A stretch of 64,000 nt of DNA. Origin: Branchiostoma floridae. Taxonomy: Eukaryota > Chordata > Leptocardii > Amphioxiformes > Branchiostomatidae. A model generated the notes under the pieces. That model saw only the letters and a list, made by a program, of their open reading frames with translations. It was not told where the DNA came from and did not search any database. How positions within the stretch are numbered: the first letter of the stretch is position 1; each line of letters begins with the position of its first letter. The translations under genes were made by a program, and so were the position numbers. The DNA is taken from the NCBI RefSeq assembly GCF_000003815.2, contig NC_049990.1, positions 495,827 to 559,826 on the forward strand, given 5' to 3'. Positions 1-12,600 of this stretch are shown here, in pieces.

Positions 1-528
1 AACTGTGCAAAGTTCGTAACATTTCACGACCAACTCTATCAACTTTCTGTGTTTAAAAACAATCATTTAAGTCTTTTTCCCATGTATCGCGCCTGTACTT
101 ATATACAATGTAACAACGCTGTTCTGAGCAATATCGCAGTCTAATAAGTAATATTCATTGTAACAAATTCGTTCGTGTCGCTTGAACTCCGCAGCAAATG
201 TAACATCAGAACGTGGCTTGAATAACGTGAAGGTGAACAATAAAATGATGAGTGGCGAAACAATATCCTTGTCTGATGCTTCCATTTCGTCAAACTTTCT
301 TGAGTCTTTAAGGTGGTACTTTAAGTATTCATAAGTTAGAAAAGATTTGACGTAACAATAAGTATAAAGTTAAAACAATAAGTACATTAAAATATATATA
401 CAAGAAGAATATCATTAGTAGAATAAACAATGATAGGTATATAAGTTAAATTCCGAGGGTAAATTTCAAACGCTTACTAGGTAGGTGGTTTAGACAGACT
501 GTGGGGAGGGGGGTATAAAGAGTAAGGA

Positions 529-1250
529 AACCCACTCGACATTTAATGGTCGGTCCCTTAACAGAAAGGGGGGATTCGTGACGTGTTAGACGGGTCAGGA
601 GTAGGGGTCGATCAATAACTATGTCGTTTATGGACAGCAAAGACACGTTTGCATTCACCCACTCGACATGCAATGGACGGTCCCTTAACAGAAAGGGGGG
701 ATTCGTGACGTGTTAGACGGGTCAGGGGTTAGGAGTAGGGGTCGATCAATAAATATGTCGTTTATGGACAGCAAAGACACGTTTGCATTCACCCACTCGA
801 CATTGCAATGGACGGTCCCTTAACGGAAGGGGGGATTCATAAGCTGTTAGTCGAGTTAGGGGTTAGGAGTAGGGGTCGATCATTAACTATATCGTTTATG
901 GACAGCAAATACACGTTTGCATTCACCCACTCGACATGCAATGGTCTGTCCCTTAACAGAAAGGGGGGATTCATGAGGTGTTAGTTAGGAGTAGGGGTGC
1001 AAAGACATGTTTGCATTCACCACCTATGATACAATGGTCGGTCCCTTCACGGAAAGGGATGGTTCATGTGGTGTTAGGTGGGTCAGGGTTGCAAGTAGGG
1101 TTTGATCAACTACTGAGTATAACGATTATGACATTGAGAAAAACAACAACTAAGATGAATAAGATATGGACAAAAATGCTGCACAGTAACGACACAAGTT
1201 TACATCCATCCTCCCATACGCAATGGTCGGTCCCTTAACGGAAAGGGGGA
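529..1250. repeat. Tandem satellite, about 130-bp unit
   Basis: About five to six head-to-tail copies of a unit that contains cccactcgacatgcaatgg, cggtcccttaacagaaagg and a gtcgatcaataactatgtcg block. Later copies are shorter and diverged. No coding capacity is convincing in either strand. Confidence 0.85.
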
Positions 1251-2298
1251 AATGCTATAAAAAAAGAAAGAAGAATGAAAAAGCTTAACTTAGAAAATTT
1301 GATGTTGATTACCAAAAACAAACATCAGCAGTAATTCATCAACAGTATTTAGCGGCCATGTCCATTGATAAACTGTAGTTAGATTACATTAGCTACATGT
1401 AGCTACATTAGTACATAGATCTACACCAAACTTTGTGTAGTTAACAACAGGGTGCGGGTAGCATACAAAACAAACAAGTAAGCTATAAAAACATTCAGAA
1501 TAATCAAAGGTACCCCATGGGTATGGCCGTATGCCCTGCAAAGTTTGCTGCACTCCACTGCATTCTCCTACGCAAAGGCGAAACAGAGTCGTCAGAGGGA
1601 CTCCATCTGTTTTCATAGGCTTTGCCGCGATTGTCAACCCTGAGTGTGAGGGTGCTCCACTGGTCCTACCTACAACACTAGAAGTGAGAAAAACGACCCG
1701 ACTGTCATGTCGTAATATGGCTTAAGAGTTTGTAGATGTACCAACTAGTGTTTGTTTGTTTGTGTTAACAAGTAGTGTGACATAGATTCACATCACAAAA
1801 GAACATTTTAGCGTCATCAACTGGTAAAGGCGTTTCTACACCTGTTTTATCCCCCTCACATTGTGATGATTTCAAATAAATAAACGAAGAATCGAGGAGT
1901 TCAGAGTACATAATTACATTTCAGAAGGGAGATAGTCATCAAGTATGGTAGGGGCAGCTTCATCATGCAATTTTCAACACGGTTTTCTGACTTTCGTGTG
2001 CAGGGTTTAAGGGGGGGGGGGGTAGTAATCGATGATTGCAATATAACCACCACTTAAGTACATTGTCCTGTTTTCTAGGTCGACTTTTTCCCACCCATGG
2101 TATCTGTTTTCCAAATGGAGCGAGGCATAAGATATTCTTTGGTATACCGTGATTGTTGATTTGTTGAAAGTAACTTGATTTTAGCGGTCGTTATTCATTG
2201 ATAATTTAGGTCGTTATTCATTGATTTTAGAGGTCGTTATTTATTGATAATTGTCAAAAGCACATTTCCAACCCATACTATAATGTTTGCACATAATA
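1251..2298. other. Intergenic stretch without recognised gene
   Basis: I see AT-rich sequence, a short gttt run near 1750 and a G homopolymer near 2010. Short open frames at 1389-1725 overlap on both strands, lack convincing splice context and match no family I know. Nothing further can be supported. Confidence 0.5.
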
Positions 2299-3546
2299 CA
2301 CTCGGCACAAAAAGTTTGGAATATCAACTTTGGTATGTCATATTTCCGTTATTTATGCATCAATTTCAATGTATTATATATCAATAGAAAGCTTGTGTGA
2401 TTTTCTTTCCTATGGTATCAAACTTATTATGATTGTAAACACATGAATCGAGTACAAGACCTGCTTACATGAGTGGGTCACGAAAAAAAAGTGCCCAAAT
2501 TCCCCTGCTTCTGTTCAACACTGTATCGTCCTGTTGATATTGGCACGTGTGTCACTGGTTCAATCAATCCTTTTTTCACCTCACATTTGGTATACGGAAC
2601 ATACAAGGTTTTAGCACACTTAGAGTAGAGTATATCCCTTTCGATAGTCGGATGGACATCAAAGCGCGGATGCGGCAAGGAGAACCGCACGCTGACGCGA
2701 CAAGAGTAACTTTCGGCATTTGGTGGTGGAGGAAGCGTCATGGTGTGGGGCGGTATAACCGCCATAGGAAAAACAAGACTCGTCATCATTCCAGGCACCT
2801 TCAATGTGGTGAGATATAGGGACACCATCCTCCATCCAGCAACAATATCCTACCTCTTCAATATTGGACCAAATGCCATTCTGCAAGATTACAACACCAG
2901 GCCACACAGAGAAAGGGCCATTGGATTGAGTACAGTCTTAGGGAATAGCCTTCCTACGGCTTATGGCTAGCACTCGATTGATCACCTCTTGCCATGGTTC
3001 AGATTTTTGGCTTGAATAAAGAGTAGCAGTAGCTTTGATTGACATGTCCTGTTTATTCTACTTGCCTTCATTCACAAGTCAATACCGTCGGAAGAAAATG
3101 AGCAGAATGTAGTGATTGACTTTAGTAGGGTAATTTTGGCACTTTATCTTTAAGACCCCCTGTACGTAAGCAGGCCTGGTGCTCGTTCCATGAATTTACA
3201 CTCATAAAATACTCTACTAAGATATGCTAAAAAGAAACTTGGATGCTCTGTATACCAAACGTTAGGTGAAAAAGGGATTGATTGAATCATTGTTACCCGC
3301 GGCCATAACAACCGGACGATAGAGTTTTGAACAAAAACGTGGGGATTTGGGCACTTTTTTTTCGTGACCCACTCACGTTAGCAGGCCTAGTGTATGTTCC
3401 ATGAGTTAACAATGATAATGAGTTTCATACCATTGGAAAGAAAATCATGCAAGCTTTCTACTGATATATAATATATTGAAATTGATGCAGAAACAGCAGA
3501 AATATGATCAACCGAAGTTGATATTCCAAACTTTTTGTGCTGAGTG
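2299..3546 (+). mobile_element. Tc1/mariner-like element with long TIRs and decayed transposase
   Basis: The ends CACTCGGCACAAAAAGTTTGG (left, one base shown past the 20-mer core) and its inverted counterpart at 3526-3546 are flanked by TA on both sides (2297-2298 and 3547-3548), the Tc1/mariner target duplication. Inverted similarity continues inward for roughly 340 bp on each side, much longer than most Tc1 TIRs. Between them, about 2640-2970 encodes a broken Tc1-type DDE transposase piece: GGGSVMVWGGI-like context at 2725-2760 and an ILQDYNTRPH motif near 2880-2910 matching the family DNARPH motif. The fragment changes frame and lacks most of the domain, so the copy is non-autonomous. Confidence 0.85.
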
Positions 3547-3548
3547 TA

Positions 3549-4137
3549 GATTGTATTAAACAGTTTTTGTCCATCTTGATCATGTAACGTTATGTATTAT
3601 TGTCTTGTTTATTGTTGTCCTTTGATATGGGCCAAGAGCCTGAAAAACGGAAATATACGGAAATGTAGGCCTGTTATTGTTATTGTGATGACAGTACGAA
3701 TCTGATCATTTCCAAGCAGATGCGCGGCTTGTTTCTCACTTGACCCAGTGATCATATATGGTTAAAGTCTGGGGACATGGGGAGGCTGGATTTCCCGTGA
3801 CACCGCAAGGTCTTCTTCCGCCCTCTTGCGATTTAATATCAAACTGCACCCCTTCTATCGCTCAGCCGCTTTACCCCCTGTAACTACTTTCCCGTTGTGC
3901 AAGACCCGCGGCACATGACAGCCCCCTGTTGTACCATCTCTTCAACTTTATTCCGCTAGATAGAATACAGTTTCTGTATCTCTAATTCCAAGTTATCTTT
4001 ATGTCTCAAATATCTGTAAGGTTATCTAAAAACCGACTGGGTTAAGGTGTCGCGGAGGAGTTTGTAAACGTTGCCTGTGAGGCGGCCGACCCTTCCGCAC
4101 CACGCGGTGTATATTGCATGAGCTGTTGCAAGAGAAG
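3549..4137. other. Intergenic stretch without recognised gene
   Basis: About 590 bp between two transposable elements. I see no supported exon, RNA gene or tandem repeat here. Confidence 0.5.
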
Positions 4138-5240
4138 GCGTGATACTAGCCGCAGAGACGACTGTTGGCCTATTATCGCTTATACTACTAACGCTCCCGG
4201 CCAACAGTCGCAGACTTCAACATTGAACGGAATCAAAAAATCGCCGAATAAACGAGCCGCTGCACTAATCCTCGGATCTCTGGGTGTCCCTCACTTCCTA
4301 ACAGCCTTACCTAGCCAGCCGGAGCGTTTTCCGGCTCAAAAACCCCCTTCGCTAGCCGCGCCGGGACTAAATGCACTCCGATCGCACTGTTTATACACAC
4401 CGAGTGGCGGCCATATTGGAAATACCGGCTAAGCCGGCGCGCCGAATCAGCCGCGCGAATAAGAGACTACTTTTCTGATAAGCCATTCCTATGTGGGGAA
4501 AGTTGGAAAGTTCCCTGAAATTTCAAATCAACTATATTCAAGCAGAATAACAAACTGGAAAGGGCTTTGGATATTTTTTCAATGAGTTCAATATGTTTTT
4601 GNNNNNNNNNNNNNNNNNNNNNNNNNNNNNNNNNNNNNNNNNNNNNNNNNNNNNNNNNNNNNNNNNNNNNNNNNNNNNNNNNNNNNNNNNNNNNNNNNNN
4701 NATATTCCTTTTTCAAACAAGTCACTAACATTAAAACATGAAACACTTTTGTCTCAAAATCACAATGGAATATTATCAAAAACATATTGAACTCATTGAA
4801 AAAATATCCAAAGCCCTTTCCAGTTTGTTATTCTGCTTGAATATAGTTGATTTGAAATTTCAGGGAACTTTCCAACTTTCCCCACATAGGAATGGCTTAT
4901 CAGAAAAGTAGTCTCTTATTCGCGCGGCTGATTCGGCGCGCCGGCTTAGCCGGTATTTCCAATATGGCCGCCACTCGGTGTGTATAAACAGTGCGATCGG
5001 AGTGCATTTAGTCCCGGCGCGGCTAGCGAAGGGGGTTTTTGAGCCGGAAAACGCTCCGGCTGGCTAGGTAAGGCTGTTAGGAAGTGAGGGACACCCAGAG
5101 ATCCGAGGATTAGTGCAGCGGCTCGTTTATTCGGCGATTTTTTGATTCCGTTCAATGTTGAAGTCTGCGACTGTTGGCCGGGAGCGTTAGTAGTATAAGC
5201 GATAATAGGCCAACAGTCGTCTCTGCGGCTAGCGTGATAC
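4138..5240. mobile_element. Foldback / Mutator-like element: 455-bp inverted arms and 9-bp target duplication
   Basis: The left arm 4147-4601 and right arm 4777-5231 are both 455 bp and read as inverted copies that appear identical or nearly so. They are separated by a 100-N gap plus 75 bp of unique sequence. The 9-bp direct repeat GCGTGATAC lies immediately outside both arms (4138-4146 and 5232-5240). Each arm has a subterminal hairpin (CGACTGTTGGCC paired with GGCCAACAGTCG, 4158-4209). Long TIRs with a 9-bp duplication are typical of Mutator-like and foldback elements; I see no transposase. Near-identity of the arms suggests recent insertion or gene conversion. The open frames in the arms are mirror copies and probably not protein-coding. 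Confidence 0.85.
4602..4701. other. Assembly gap (100 N)
   Basis: Exactly 100 N, as used for gaps of unknown size. It falls in the loop of the foldback element, where the long palindrome would hinder assembly. Confidence 0.95.
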
Positions 5241-5800
5241 CTGTTACTGCTGTTATCACCTGGAAACTTCGTCATTCCGCCCGTTTACAGGTAACGTCTT
5301 GCGTTGATTTCTGTTGTGAGACGTCTTGAAGAATGTAGGATGGTAAGAAGACACTTTTGTTCGCGATTGTTGGGGGAAATTGGAAAGAAACAGCGTCTAA
5401 ATCCGGATGGTGTTGGCATTCCTTAGGTGAAGACCACATGGCAGGGAAAGTGTGCTGTGTTTGTGTGGCAGAATCGTTTGGTTTGAAGCGTGTTGTTTGT
5501 TAACGCCGATGATCCATGGTTGTCAGCAGTGCTCTGTGTCATCACCGATAGTTTCTGTCATGTTTGACTCACCAGCTAAGTATAGAAATCTGTTCGTTTG
5601 GAGAGAAAAATATGCCGACGTCAGGGATACGTATGGGGGAGGGGGGCGACAACATAAACCACCTTTTCAACCTGTTTTGGATTCCTCCTTGCCTTTTTGT
5701 GGCAATAAAATTAAGCTGCGCATTAAGTAAATCAAACAGACCCGATTTTCGAAAGTTGATTAGCGTAATTGACGTGATAATTGGTTAATTAAGGGACAGA
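5241..5800. other. Intergenic / distal upstream region of the p53-family gene
   Basis: No exon or repeat is recognised. Overlapping open frames at 5452-5788 have no splice context or similarity that I recognise. Confidence 0.4.
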
Positions 5801-5842
5801 TAACGCCCATTGTGGTGCAAATTTCGCCGGTCCCTCGTGGCA

Positions 5843-5850
5843 TGACGTCA
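5843..5850. promoter_or_regulatory. Perfect palindromic CRE (TGACGTCA)
   Basis: The octamer TGACGTCA, the CREB/ATF full site, lies in a locally GC-rich stretch about 800 bp upstream of the p53-family start codon and 54 bp before a p53 response element. The clustering suggests the promoter or 5'UTR of that gene, but no transcription start can be read from the sequence. Confidence 0.5.
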
Positions 5851-5903
5851 CGCCCGGGGATTCCCCTGCTCGGGTCGGGTAGAGAAAAACACAAGAGGTC
5901 TGC

Positions 5904-5923
5904 AGACATGTCCGGACTTGTTC
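5904..5923. promoter_or_regulatory. Perfect p53 response element, zero spacer
   Basis: AGACATGTCCGGACTTGTTC is two adjacent decamers that both fit RRRCWWGYYY with no mismatch and no spacer. It sits 725 bp upstream of the start codon of the p53-family gene in this window. Under equal base frequencies a given position matches with probability 2^-24, so about 0.004 would be expected by chance in 64 kb. Autoregulation is an inference. Confidence 0.65.
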
Positions 5924-6647
5924 CTGTGTCTTACTCAAGTTACTGGGACACTTCTTAGCGGGAACCATGGCCGGGAAAGGTGGGAAAGAACATCTGAAGG
6001 AGTCGTTGTTATGTAGCAATGTTAAACTGTTGTTGTTGATATCCTTGTTTAATGTGTAATATTTCGCTAGACGTGAACTCTTGGTGCTGAGTGTCTCTTG
6101 GTACAGTAGTTTTCAATGAGAAGACTCCAGGTAAAATGTCTCTTGGTGTGTCAACGTGACGTCGATTCGAATAATCTGTGAAAGATGGCGTCTAGCTGGC
6201 GTCGTGTGCTCTTGAACTGTTGATTCTTAAGACGAAAAAATCAGAATAAATTAGTATTAGGTCTGTCCAACTCTCCTGGCTTTGTCAAGAAATTTGGAAT
6301 GAAAATTATGACAAGACTTCTGATTGTTATGTCTGTTGGGTATCCCTCCAAAATCCAGCTGGCTCAGAGCTGGATGACTGAAAACACAAGGAAGTAAAGT
6401 GTCTTTCCCAGGGGCAGTATGGTGAGTATTGAACCCAGGTTCCAAGTCTGGTACCCTGGTTACCAGAGAACAGCGCTCAGCGGCTACAAGTCTTCCCGAG
6501 CCGACAGCTACATGCCCTGTAAATCGGAATTAGCCAGCCCGGGAGTTGCGCTGTACACTGTGATTACCAGGGTAAGTCGAGCGCTACACCGCCCACCAAA
6601 AAACACAGAACTAAACAGAAATGTCTTTGTCACGTTTCAGACTCGCC

Positions 6648-9600
6648 ATGGAGGATTCTCTGCCTTTCCCCGACCTTGACAACGACACGACAACGACCTT
6701 CGCACAACTGTGGAACGACTCGTCGATAACTGAGGCAGATTTTGGGTAGGTATGACGAAAGGGAACGACGCATTCATGATTTTTTTTCATGACTGTACTT
6801 AGAATCTTTGTGTTGGTTTTATGTTCATGGTTTTGGTGATGACTGCTTCACCATGAACTTAACAACCGTCGCAAAGATTTTTGTTTCTATACAGTACAGT
6901 GGTGAGTGTGAACTGTGATTATCTCTCCAGTTTGTCCCGACTGCAAAATGAAAAACTTCAAACAGTAGTACTGAAAATTGAGTGTATTTGTAGGAACTGA
7001 ATTTGAAGCAAGGTGTTATCTACTATAGCCTACTACTAGTGTAGTTTCTGATTTCTGTGTAAAGAGCTTTTAGCAGGAATTGGATGGTTTAATCGTGTGC
7101 TTTATTCTACAGTTGATTTCTGTGTTAATGGCGTTTATCAGGAATTGTTTTCAGAATGCTTTATCTTATAGTGTCTTGTATCTTGTGATGACTTTGTGCA
7201 AGCTCGCTTGAGTGAGTGAGTGTATCAGGAATTGTAGTTAGAATGCTGTGCTTTGTTCTACAGTTGATTCTGTGTTAAAGTTGTACATCAGGAATTGTTG
7301 TTAGAATGCCGTGTGCTTGACTCCGTAGTGTATTTTATCAGGGATTGTTGTTCAAATGCCGTGTACTTGACTCCTTAGTGTATTTAATCAGGGATTGTTG
7401 TTCGATTGCCGTGTACTTGACTCCGTACTGTATTTTATCAGGAATTGTTGTTCGAATGCCGTGTGCTTTATTTGATAGTGTATTTTATCAGGGATTGTTG
7501 TTAGAATGCCGTGTACTTGACTCCGTAGTGTCCAGCCGTTTGAAGCAAGCCTGCTTCCCTTTTCCAGTGACATGGGGGAGTTTTTCCAGCAGATGGAAGG
7601 GAACGTACGGAACGTCAGTAACGATCACAGCTACAGCCAGCATTCCGTAAGCAATCCTGGAATGTCTGAATCTCTTTTTACACAACCAGTGGTTTATTCA
7701 TACTGACGTTTCGGTGACCGTCTGTCACCTTCTTCAGGGCAATTCTGACTGGTTCACATTGTACTGCAGGACAGGTGTCGCTGCTCACAGTTCAGATGCG
7801 GTCACAAAAAGTATTTACATATGTACAGTCAAATTTATGCAAATTATTTACAATGTTGTCCCAAACCCAAACCCAAAACGTCCATAACTGTTGTCAATGA
7901 ACCATTGGTTGTGTAAAAAGAGTCTCTTTAGTCAGTGATGTACCAACCTGATGAAACTATTCATGAATCCTGGAATGTCTGTTTGTGTGGACTAGGCCAG
8001 ACTTTACGTTGTATGATGGCTATGGCCGAGGAAAAAAATGTGTTTCCTATTTCAGGCATGGCAAGGTTTGGTTTATCAGGCCCTGTTCATAATGCAAAAA
8101 ATCAACGTTTCTATCTATTTGACCTGACAGCAAATGGTTTGCATTTTGCGTTTACAAGCAAACCATTCCAGCTCCTTGAAAAGGCATGAAGGGCTCGAAA
8201 TACTGGGTGCACCCAAAATTGGAGCTGTGCACCCAATTGTTTTCTGTGGGTGCACAGGGTGCACCCAAATATTTCTCACATTTATGTATGTAAAGATATT
8301 AAAGTATACTAATATACATCATATTCTTGACATCTAAGTGTTAGAAAGATAATAAAAATGTCTGCCATGGTACTTTTTTAAGAATTTGAAGCTTGTAATT
8401 AAGTTTTATTATTAGGTTATTACTTGAATTTAAGTGGTGCACCTAATCCCAGAAATGAATTTCGAGCCCTGGCATGGTAATGTGACCTGATGCATCTTTT
8501 CTGTACCCTACAGGACCAGTCTGATCAGGGGTCAGAAACTACAGCGATGGAGGGTCAGCAGACGGACAGGGTAGGTCTGGGGTGTTGTTTGTTTTTTTGC
8601 TTGCTTGTTTGCTTGTTTATTATCAGAAGGCAAAGGTAAGTCTGCGGTGTTGTTTGTTTACTTGTTTATTAGCAGCAGGACATATAGTAGATCTGCGGTG
8701 TTGTTTGTTTGCTTATTTACTTGTTTATTTTAGCCTGTGCCAGTGGCCCCTCAGCGACCTCTAACCATTCCCCCCTCCTGTACCCCAAAGTGACCTCCAG
8801 CCTGCCAACCTGTCAGTGACCTCTAACCTTTACCCCCTCCTGTACCCCCAGGTGACCTCCAGCGTGACCTCCGGCCCCTCAGCGACCTCCTCAGACGTCC
8901 CGTCCACCACAGTGTACCCGGGACCCTACAGCTTCCAGGTGGCCTTCCCCCCTCAGACGCTCAAACCCAAGTCTAAGAAGCTGGCCTGGACCTGGTCGGA
9001 ACCCTGCAAGATGCTGTATGCTGACTTCAACAAGGTGAAACTCCTTAGTCTGGACTTTAAGTCTTAAAGATTTTGGGACTGGCTAAATCCTAGATACTAC
9101 ATAAGCAAATGTTTCATGAATGTGATGATGTGAGAGTAATATCCTGATGTAGAGGCCTTTTTGATTTGAAACTTCATTGTTCTGCACAGGGAAGGTGTTT
9201 GTTGAACTTCTGTCTGGATTGTCTCCAGTTTTTCTACTTGAAAATTAAATGTCAGATATGTCCCTTCAACTTAATGACAATGTTTAACTCCTCTAAAGAA
9301 GTTCCCCTCCCATCTCTAGTTGTTATATTTAAGAATCTCTCTACCGTCTCCGGATCTGTCCCTTCAAATTAAAGACAATGTTAAACTCCTCTAAAGAAGT
9401 ACCCCTCCCATCTCCAGTTGTTGTAATGAAGACTTTCTCTCCCATCTCCAGTCGTAATTAAGACTCTCTTTCCCATCTCCAGATCTGCCCCTTCAACTTT
9501 AAGACAATGTTAAACCAACTCCCATCTAAAGTTGTTTTTATTAAGACTTTCTCTCCCGTCTCCAGTTGTTGTACTTAAGACTTTCTCTCCCATCTGCAGA

Positions 9601-12600
9601 TCTGTCCCTTCAACTTTAAGACGGTGCGCCCCCCTCCCGCTGGCTGCCTGATCCGCGCCATGCCTGTGTACCTGAAACACGAGCACATCGGCCTGCCCGT
9701 TAAGCGCTGCCCCACGCACCGCGAGAACGACTTCAACAACGCGGACCCGCCGGCACACTTCCTGCACTGCCAGGGGAAAGCTGTGGAGTACCGCGAGGAT
9801 CCCACCACGGGGAGGCACTCCGTCATCATCCCCTACGAGCATCCGCAAGGTTCGTTCTTAGCTTCCCGACAACGTTCTGATTGTTTTAACGAGCTTAACT
9901 ACAGAAGCTATGGATGCTTGCAAGATTTACTTCCTGTTTTAGACATCCCGTATGAACATCGGCAAGGTTTGTTGTTGTTGTAGCTTCCCAAGAAGGTTCT
10001 GTTTTCAGGGCGGTTTGTTGTTTTAACTCAAGCTTACTTTGAGAAGCCGTGGATGGATCCATGTCAGATTCTGTATGTGGGTAGGGGTCAGGAAAACAAA
10101 GGTCAAGTTCAATAAGCAGCTTTCCTAACAGCTTCTTATGGTACTGCAGCAGGACTTGTGTTTTTGAGATTTTGTGTTTTGGACATGCCATGGTCCTGAT
10201 TGAGTGTGAGGCATGTTTATTGTTTGTTGCTTTAAGCTTCTTTTTCATATCGTTATCTCTCTTTCGCATTAGTTGATTAGTTCATGTGTTGCAGTAGAGA
10301 CATTTGTTTATTGTTTGTTTATTATTTGTTTGTTTACAGCGGGTACGGAGTGGTCGACCGTCCTGTACAAGTTCATGTGTCTGAGTGGAGACATTTGTTT
10401 ATTGTTTGTTTGTTTGTTTGTTTATTGTTTGTTTACAGCTGGTACGGAGTGGTCGACCGTCCTGTACAAGTTCATGTGTTGCGGTAGAGACATTTGTTTA
10501 TTGTTTGTTTATTTTTTGTGCTACAGCGGGTACAGAGTGGTCAACCATCTTGTACAAGTTCTTGTGCGGCAGTGGAGACAGTTGTTTATTGTTTGTTTGT
10601 TTGTTTGTGGTTTACAGCCGGTACAGAGTGGNNNNNNNNNNNNNNNNNNNNNNNNNNNNNNNNNNNNNNNNNNNNNNNNNNNNNNNNNNNNNNNNNNNNN
10701 NNNNNNNNNNNNNNNNNNNNNNNNNNNNNNNNNNNNNNNNNNNNNNNNNNNNNNNNNNNNNNNNNNNNNNNNNNNNNNNNNNNNNNNNNNNNNNNNNNNN
10801 NNNNNNNNNNNNNNNNNNNNNNNNNNNNNNNNNNNNNNNNNNNNNNNNNNNNNNNNNNNNNNNNNNNNNNNNNNNNNNNNNNNNNNNNNNNNNNNNNNNN
10901 NNNNNNNNNNNNNNNNNNNNNNNNNNNNNNNNNNNNNNNNNNNNNNNNNNNNNNNNNNNNNNNNNNNNNNNNNNNNNNNNNNNNNNNNNNNNNNNNNNNN
11001 AAGGGGTTTACTGTAGGGGGCTATCTGAGGGGGGCATCCTGAGGGGGGGGGGGGTTCTGTTCTATCAAACCCATATGACAAACCATACTAGCATGTTCTT
11101 ATCCTAATTCATACCGGTAATTTTTTTATTATTCATATTGTATCATTGTCACATTCTATGTATTTCTTTATTATTTATCAATTGTAATCAATTTTTTTAA
11201 GTATAGAGGGGGAGGGTTAGTATAAGCTTTACATGCCTTTTCTACCCTCCTGCACCTGTTTTATCTATTGTTAATCACATCGTGTATCATGTACTTGTGC
11301 ATATAAGTAAACAATATACGACTATGTGTTCCTTTTCCCCCAGTGGCGCAGTCTTGGGTCGTCAGGCCGTGAATATCAAGATCTGCTCCTGTCCCGGACG
11401 AGACCGAGAACAAGACGAGGACGCGCTCCTTCCGCAGCCCGCACCTGGGTCGAAGAAACGGCTGATGACAGGTAACGTCTGAGAAACATCCGAGGAGATT
11501 TTCAATGTCTTGTTCCTTTGTGAAGGCACTTCAAGAAAATGGTGACAGGTGGCCACTAGAGTACCTGGGATTTTTAGTGCTGGGAAAGATAATCTAAAGC
11601 ACCACCGAAATGCAAAACAGAAAAAATATATAACTGCAAAAATGGTCACATGTACAGGTTTTGCTCAGGAAATACAAATGTTCAGTCCATTTCACACAAA
11701 CCCTCAGGCATGTCACTGATTTATCTTCCTGAGTCTTGAAGTCTCCCTGACAATGTGACACGCCTTTCTTCTCCCAGACTCCAAGACGTCTCAGAAGAAA
11801 CGTAAGAAGACCAGCGTCACCAGCAGTAGCAACGGCGTGGCGCATGACGGGGAGGTTTTTAATGTTCACTGGCAGGTAAGATTACACAAACAAACAAATA
11901 GACAAAAAACAAGAAAACAATATTGGGTCAGGCAGACAAAATATTTCAGCAAAACAAGAGTCCAACAGTTGCAGAAGAAGAAAGTGAAATGAACTGAATT
12001 GAAAATTGAATGTTTGAGGAACATGTGATATGACTTGGCACTAAGTGCAGTAATTTTTTGTATCATTTGAATTTTCCAGAGGTTTTGTTTATTGGTATTG
12101 TTCCATGTTTATTTTATGCAGAGAACCAGAGTTTATTTTGTATGGACATTCCATGTTTATTTTGTGCAGAGGCTCTGTTTATTTTAAGCAGAGCTCCCAA
12201 GTTTATCTTGTGCAGAGGCTCTGTGTTTATTTTAAGCTGAGTATGCGAGCTTATTTTGTACGGAGGTTCCATGTTTATTTTGTCCGTTTCAGATCCGCGG
12301 CAGAAAGAACTATGAGACACTGCTGCGGGTGAAGGAAGCTCTGGAGGTGCAACACCGGTGTGAGACTGACCCGCAGGTCACAGCACTGTGAGTGGAGTCT
12401 TTCTTGAGGGTTTGCATGGGGGGGTCCTGAAAACACTTATGCTAAATTCAGGAGGCTCACAAATGTGTTATGCTAAAAGTGAGAAACGCAATTAATTACT
12501 CAAAATTTGGCCACTTCACATTGAGTTGTAGGGAAAAGATTATCATAGGAAAGTAGAGCTGGTTGGCTTCGTCTTACATGGAAGGGCCATGAAGGCTGGC

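Noticed and set aside
4118-5275. Matching about 100-aa frames in inverted orientation (RRDDCWPIIAYTT)
   Set aside because: They are the two arms of one palindrome; no start context, domain or transposase signature.
5949-6050. Alternative upstream start (ATGGCCGGGAAAGG in good context) for the p53-family gene
   Set aside because: Joining its possible donor to the 6648 exon gives the wrong frame, and the protein MAGKGGKEH stops soon; at most an upstream ORF.
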